From CAYPNF01 sp964411985 (lineage in GTDB: Bacteria > Verrucomicrobiota > Verrucomicrobiia > Limisphaerales > J093), in contig CAYPNF010000001.1 of the NCBI GenBank assembly GCA_964411985.1, forward strand, positions 124,001 to 188,000: a DNA stretch of 64,000 nt, read 5' to 3'. The notes under the pieces are model-generated. The model worked only from the letters and a program-made list of their open reading frames with translations. It was not told where the DNA came from and ran no database searches. The translations under genes and the position numbers were made by a program. This document shows positions 61,303 through 64,000 of the stretch, piece after piece. Numbering within the stretch: the stretch's first letter is position 1; each line of letters opens with the position of its first letter.

Positions 61303-63663
61303 TTAGGCCGGTCTGTTCTCCAACACCTCGCGGGCTTTCTCGGCCAGGGCTTGAATGGTGAAGGGTTTCTGCAGGAAGGCCACCCCGGCGTCCAACACGC
61401 CGTGGTGAGCGATCACATTGGCGGTGTAACCCGACATGAACAGGCTTTGCAACTCGGGATACCTAATCCGCAGCTGCTCGGTCAGTTCCTTCCCATTCAT
61501 CCCCGGCATCACCACGTCGGTGATGAGCAGGTGGATGGGCCCAGTCTGCTGCGCCGCCAGCTCCAGCGCGGCCTGCGGTGTGGAGGCCGCCAGCACCTGG
61601 TAGCCCTGCTGCTCAAGGATCCGCCGGCCCAGGTTCAGTATCTGTTCCTCATCCTCGACCAGCAGCACCGTTTCCGTGCCGCGCAGATCGCGTCCCGGTG
61701 CAACGGCGACCCCTGCCTGTGCCTGTGCCTCGGTGCGCGGCAGGTAGATCTTGAACGTGGTCCCCTGCCCCGGCTCACTATAGACACTGATCAAACCAAA
61801 GTTCTGTTTGACGATGCCAAACACGGTGGCCAACCCCAGCCCCGTGCCCTTGCCCTGTTCCTTGGTGGTGAAGAACGGCTCAAAGAGATGAGACCGCGTT
61901 TCCGTGTCCATGCCCTTACCGGTGTCACTCACCACCAGGAGCACGTATTCGCCAGCCATGGCCTCAGGGTGGGTGACCACGTAGGTGTCGTCCAAGGTGA
62001 CGTTGGAGGTCTCGATCGTGACTTTGCCCACACCCTCAATGGCATCACGCGCGTTGACGCACAGGTTGGCCAGCACCTGGTTGAGCTGGCTGGGGTCCAT
62101 CTTCACCCGCCAGAGGTTCGCCCCCGGCAGCCAGGAAAGATCAATGTCCTCGCCGATCAACCGCCGAAGCATCTTGAGCATGCCTTCCACCGTAGCGTTC
62201 AGATCCAGCACCTCCGGTGCTATGGTCTGCTTGCGGGCAAAGGCCAGCAACTGCCGCGTCAAATCCGCGGACCGGTGGGCAGATTTCTCGATCTCCACCA
62301 GGCTCTCCCGCACCGGGCTGTCCGAGGGAAGGTCCTGCAAAGCCAGGTCCACGTTGCCAAGGATGGCCTGCAGCATGTTGTTGAAATCGTGCGCCACACC
62401 CCCGGCCAGGCGTCCCACCGATTCCATCTTTTGCGCATGCGTCAGCTGCGCTTGCAGTTTCTCCTTTTCCACCTCCGCGCGTTTGCGTTCGGTGATGTCG
62501 GTGAACATAGCAAAGGAGCCGAGAAAACGTCCGTGTTCGTCCAGTCGCGGGGTGGCGGAGACACTCATCCAACGCCACTCGCCGTTGGCGTGGCGATAGC
62601 GGCGCTCAAAATGACCAGGCTGGCCCTGTATCCGGGCGGCAAATTCGGCGGCATGGTGAGTGACATCCTCCGGTCGCAGGAACTCCACCAGCGGCCGCCC
62701 CATCATCTCCTCCGCCCGGTAGCCCAGGATCTGCTCGATCCGCTGGTTGACGAAGGAAGTGCGCGACTCGGCATCAATGCACCAGATGCCTTCATGCGCC
62801 GTTTCCACGATCTGACGGTAGCGTTCTTCGCTTGCCGCCAGGCTCTCATCAGCCGTTCTGCGTTTCGCGATTTCGCTCCGCAAATCAAGCAGCATCTTAT
62901 TGAACGATTCAGCCAAGACTCCAAGTTCGTCACGACAGCCGGAGGTTGCGCTTATCTTAGCAGTATCCAAATTATCAAAAGTCACGCGTTGAACCGCATT
63001 CGTCAGCTCCGCGAGCGGCTTTTTCAGGACACGAACAAATACCAGATTGAAAATCACCCACAGCAAAACGATTTCAACGACCGTCTTAACCACCAGCATC
63101 AAGTAGCTCGCCTTGACCCGGTCAAAGACGACAGAAGAACTCGAATAGAGTGTCGCCCACCCCAAAACCCGCGGCTGCTGATCAACGGTATGAGTGATCG
63201 GGAAATCGGCCTCGAACAATTCGAACCTATAGGTCTCCCCATGATGAACCTGTTCGTCCTTGGGGTCGACTCCTTGCAGATGAACATGCATGCCCGTCTC
63301 CCCTTTGCTGTTTTCAGTGTTCACAATACCATGCAGGGCAAGGGTCTTTTCGCTCTTATTGGTAATCTTTTCGGTCTTATCGGTAATTCTCATCCCGACT
63401 ATAACCGGCAGCTCGACAATCCCCTCGACCGTGGAACGCAGCGCATTCTCGTCGAGATGCCACATCTCCCCAGCCAAGACATGCTCAAACGAAGTTTGAA
63501 TATTCACAAACTCCTTACGGATACTACTCTCCTGATAACGATACTCGACAACCATCTCCCCAATCATCAAGCAAACGACGACCACGAGGTAGAATCCGAA
63601 AACAACCCGAAGCAATCGCGTCGCCATCGAACAATCGATTATTTTGTGCGACTCACTTTTCAT
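61303..63663 (-). CDS. Hybrid sensor histidine kinase (HAMP-PAS-HisKA-HATPase-REC)
   Basis: 786 residues. Membrane helices at about 16-38 and 188-210 enclose a periplasmic sensor domain; HAMP follows at about 211-263, PAS at 275-395, HisKA with His425 in GGVAHDFNNML, ATP-binding boxes NARDA (537), DTGKGM (580) and GKGTGLGL (604), and a receiver with Asp716 in LLITDVVMPGMNG. Relays a signal to an unlinked phosphotransfer protein or output. It overlaps the upstream solute-binding-like gene by 11 nt, which suggests that the binding protein feeds the sensor. Confidence 0.92.
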   Translation of the reverse strand: MKSESHKIIDCSMATRLLRVVFGFYLVVVVCLMIGEMVVEYRYQESSIRKEFVNIQTSFEHVLAGEMWHLDENALRSTVEGIVELPVIVGMRITDKTEKITNKSEKTLALHGIVNTENSKGETGMHVHLQGVDPKDEQVHHGETYRFELFEADFPITHTVDQQPRVLGWATLYSSSSVVFDRVKASYLMLVVKTVVEIVLLWVIFNLVFVRVLKKPLAELTNAVQRVTFDNLDTAKISATSGCRDELGVLAESFNKMLLDLRSEIAKRRTADESLAASEERYRQIVETAHEGIWCIDAESRTSFVNQRIEQILGYRAEEMMGRPLVEFLRPEDVTHHAAEFAARIQGQPGHFERRYRHANGEWRWMSVSATPRLDEHGRFLGSFAMFTDITERKRAEVEKEKLQAQLTHAQKMESVGRLAGGVAHDFNNMLQAILGNVDLALQDLPSDSPVRESLVEIEKSAHRSADLTRQLLAFARKQTIAPEVLDLNATVEGMLKMLRRLIGEDIDLSWLPGANLWRVKMDPSQLNQVLANLCVNARDAIEGVGKVTIETSNVTLDDTYVVTHPEAMAGEYVLLVVSDTGKGMDTETRSHLFEPFFTTKEQGKGTGLGLATVFGIVKQNFGLISVYSEPGQGTTFKIYLPRTEAQAQAGVAVAPGRDLRGTETVLLVEDEEQILNLGRRILEQQGYQVLAASTPQAALELAAQQTGPIHLLITDVVMPGMNGKELTEQLRIRYPELQSLFMSGYTANVIAHHGVLDAGVAFLQKPFTIQALAEKAREVLENRPA

Positions 63664-64000
63664 CAGAACGCCCCTCCAAAGCTATTCCCCGCGTGGCTTC
63701 GTCCCATAGGAGCTTCAGCCCATTGCGGTCCCGCCGGGAATAGGTCTTTTGCAGAATTCGATTCTTTTCGGGGAGATTCGGGCCTCCGAGTCTAAGCCGA
63801 CTCGTCTCTTCGGGAGTGAGGAGATCGACCACATTTGTGATCGTCGGTGTGAGAGACATGTGGCGCAGGATGTGTCCCACCTGAAAGTCCGTGGTAAGCA
63901 GTTCATTAATGTATTCTTCCGCTACTTCTCGTAAGAACTTGTTGTCCTTTAAGGCCCAAGTTATTGCATAGTTGTCAACCCAGCACATCGTTCCCTCAGC
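63653..64000 (-). CDS. Partial substrate-binding-like protein, C-terminal end
   Basis: The frame is open from the right edge; 115 residues are visible. AEGTMCWVDNYAITWAL, FLREVAEEYINELLTTDFQV and LTPEETSRLRLGG resemble the C-terminal lobe of periplasmic binding proteins of the polyamine/sulfate type. The internal ATG at 63988 is not taken as the start. The stop overlaps the histidine kinase start region by 11 nt, a probable coupled pair. Ligand unknown. Confidence 0.6.
   Translation of the reverse strand, partial: AEGTMCWVDNYAITWALKDNKFLREVAEEYINELLTTDFQVGHILRHMSLTPTITNVVDLLTPEETSRLRLGGPNLPEKNRILQKTYSRRDRNGLKLLWDEATRGIALEGRSDEK

Noticed and set aside
61096..63795. Long plus-strand reading frame of about 900 codons
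   Set aside because: It is antisense to the hybrid histidine kinase, whose domains are all clear. The plus-strand translation has no recognisable domain and is His/Gln/Arg-rich as expected for a shadow frame.

Overview
The window looks like a chromosome segment of a free-living, polysaccharide-degrading member of the Verrucomicrobiota (Pedosphaera/Limisphaera-like). This is inferred from G+C-rich coding sequence, many secreted glycosidase-like proteins (GH78-like, DUF2961/GH172, GH130, DUF1080, ThuA), LamG and PPC repeat proteins, a REP-associated transposase and the menaquinone gene menG. No rRNA gene, canonical tRNA or CRISPR array was seen. Positions 5062-5161 are a 100-N placeholder inside a repetitive gene, so the source is a draft or metagenomic assembly.

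Layout. 1-6.7 kb: a partial membrane protein, a large secreted glycosidase-like protein with a LamG module, a REP-like inverted repeat cluster and a PPC-repeat protein split by the gap. 7-17.2 kb: a truncated secreted protein, a membrane metallophosphoesterase, a PQQ-propeller protein, an unknown secreted protein, a DUF2961 enzyme and a Tat-exported GH78-like rhamnosidase. 17.2-26.1 kb: a DUF3999/DUF2339 membrane pair, MenG and two type IV pilus/type II secretion genes (a TPR-MshEN protein and a PilB-like ATPase). 26.2-33.1 kb: a ThuA protein, a decayed transposon-like element, a hotdog thioesterase and a four-gene ABC system of the GldA/F/G type. 33.3-38.0 kb: DUF2203, a TPR lipoprotein, a 33-residue AURKAIP1/COX24-like protein, hisG, purN and fabI. 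38.3-45.3 kb: a rhamnosidase-like protein, then an operon of MFS sugar porter, mannobiose/cellobiose 2-epimerase and GH130 phosphorylase, preceded by a URO-D-like methyltransferase. This operon reads as the beta-1,4-mannobiose route: uptake, epimerisation to mannosylglucose, then phosphorolysis. 45.4-53.3 kb: a secreted PEP-synthase-like protein, a Gre-factor-like protein, FKBP, a RAYT transposase with flanking repeats, DUF1080 and a D-Ala-D-Ala carboxypeptidase.

The most interesting region is 53.3-59.6 kb, a complete RNA repair system. RtcA and RtcB are downstream of a Ro60 homologue (Rsr). Between rsr and rtcB lies a structured non-coding RNA whose sequence is a circularly permuted tRNA: variable region, T-arm and acceptor 3' strand come first, then a GAAA tetraloop, then acceptor 5' strand and D-arm, all on a long two-part Y-RNA-type stem. 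A second, shorter RNA sharing the same 5' signature lies just upstream. The divergent gene is rtcR (CARF plus sigma-54 AAA+ activator). A near-consensus -24/-12 promoter precedes rsr, with a dyad about 100 bp further up as a candidate RtcR site. The window ends with a DUF4143 ATPase with an operator-like inverted repeat at its start codon, and a hybrid histidine kinase coupled to a partial solute-binding protein.
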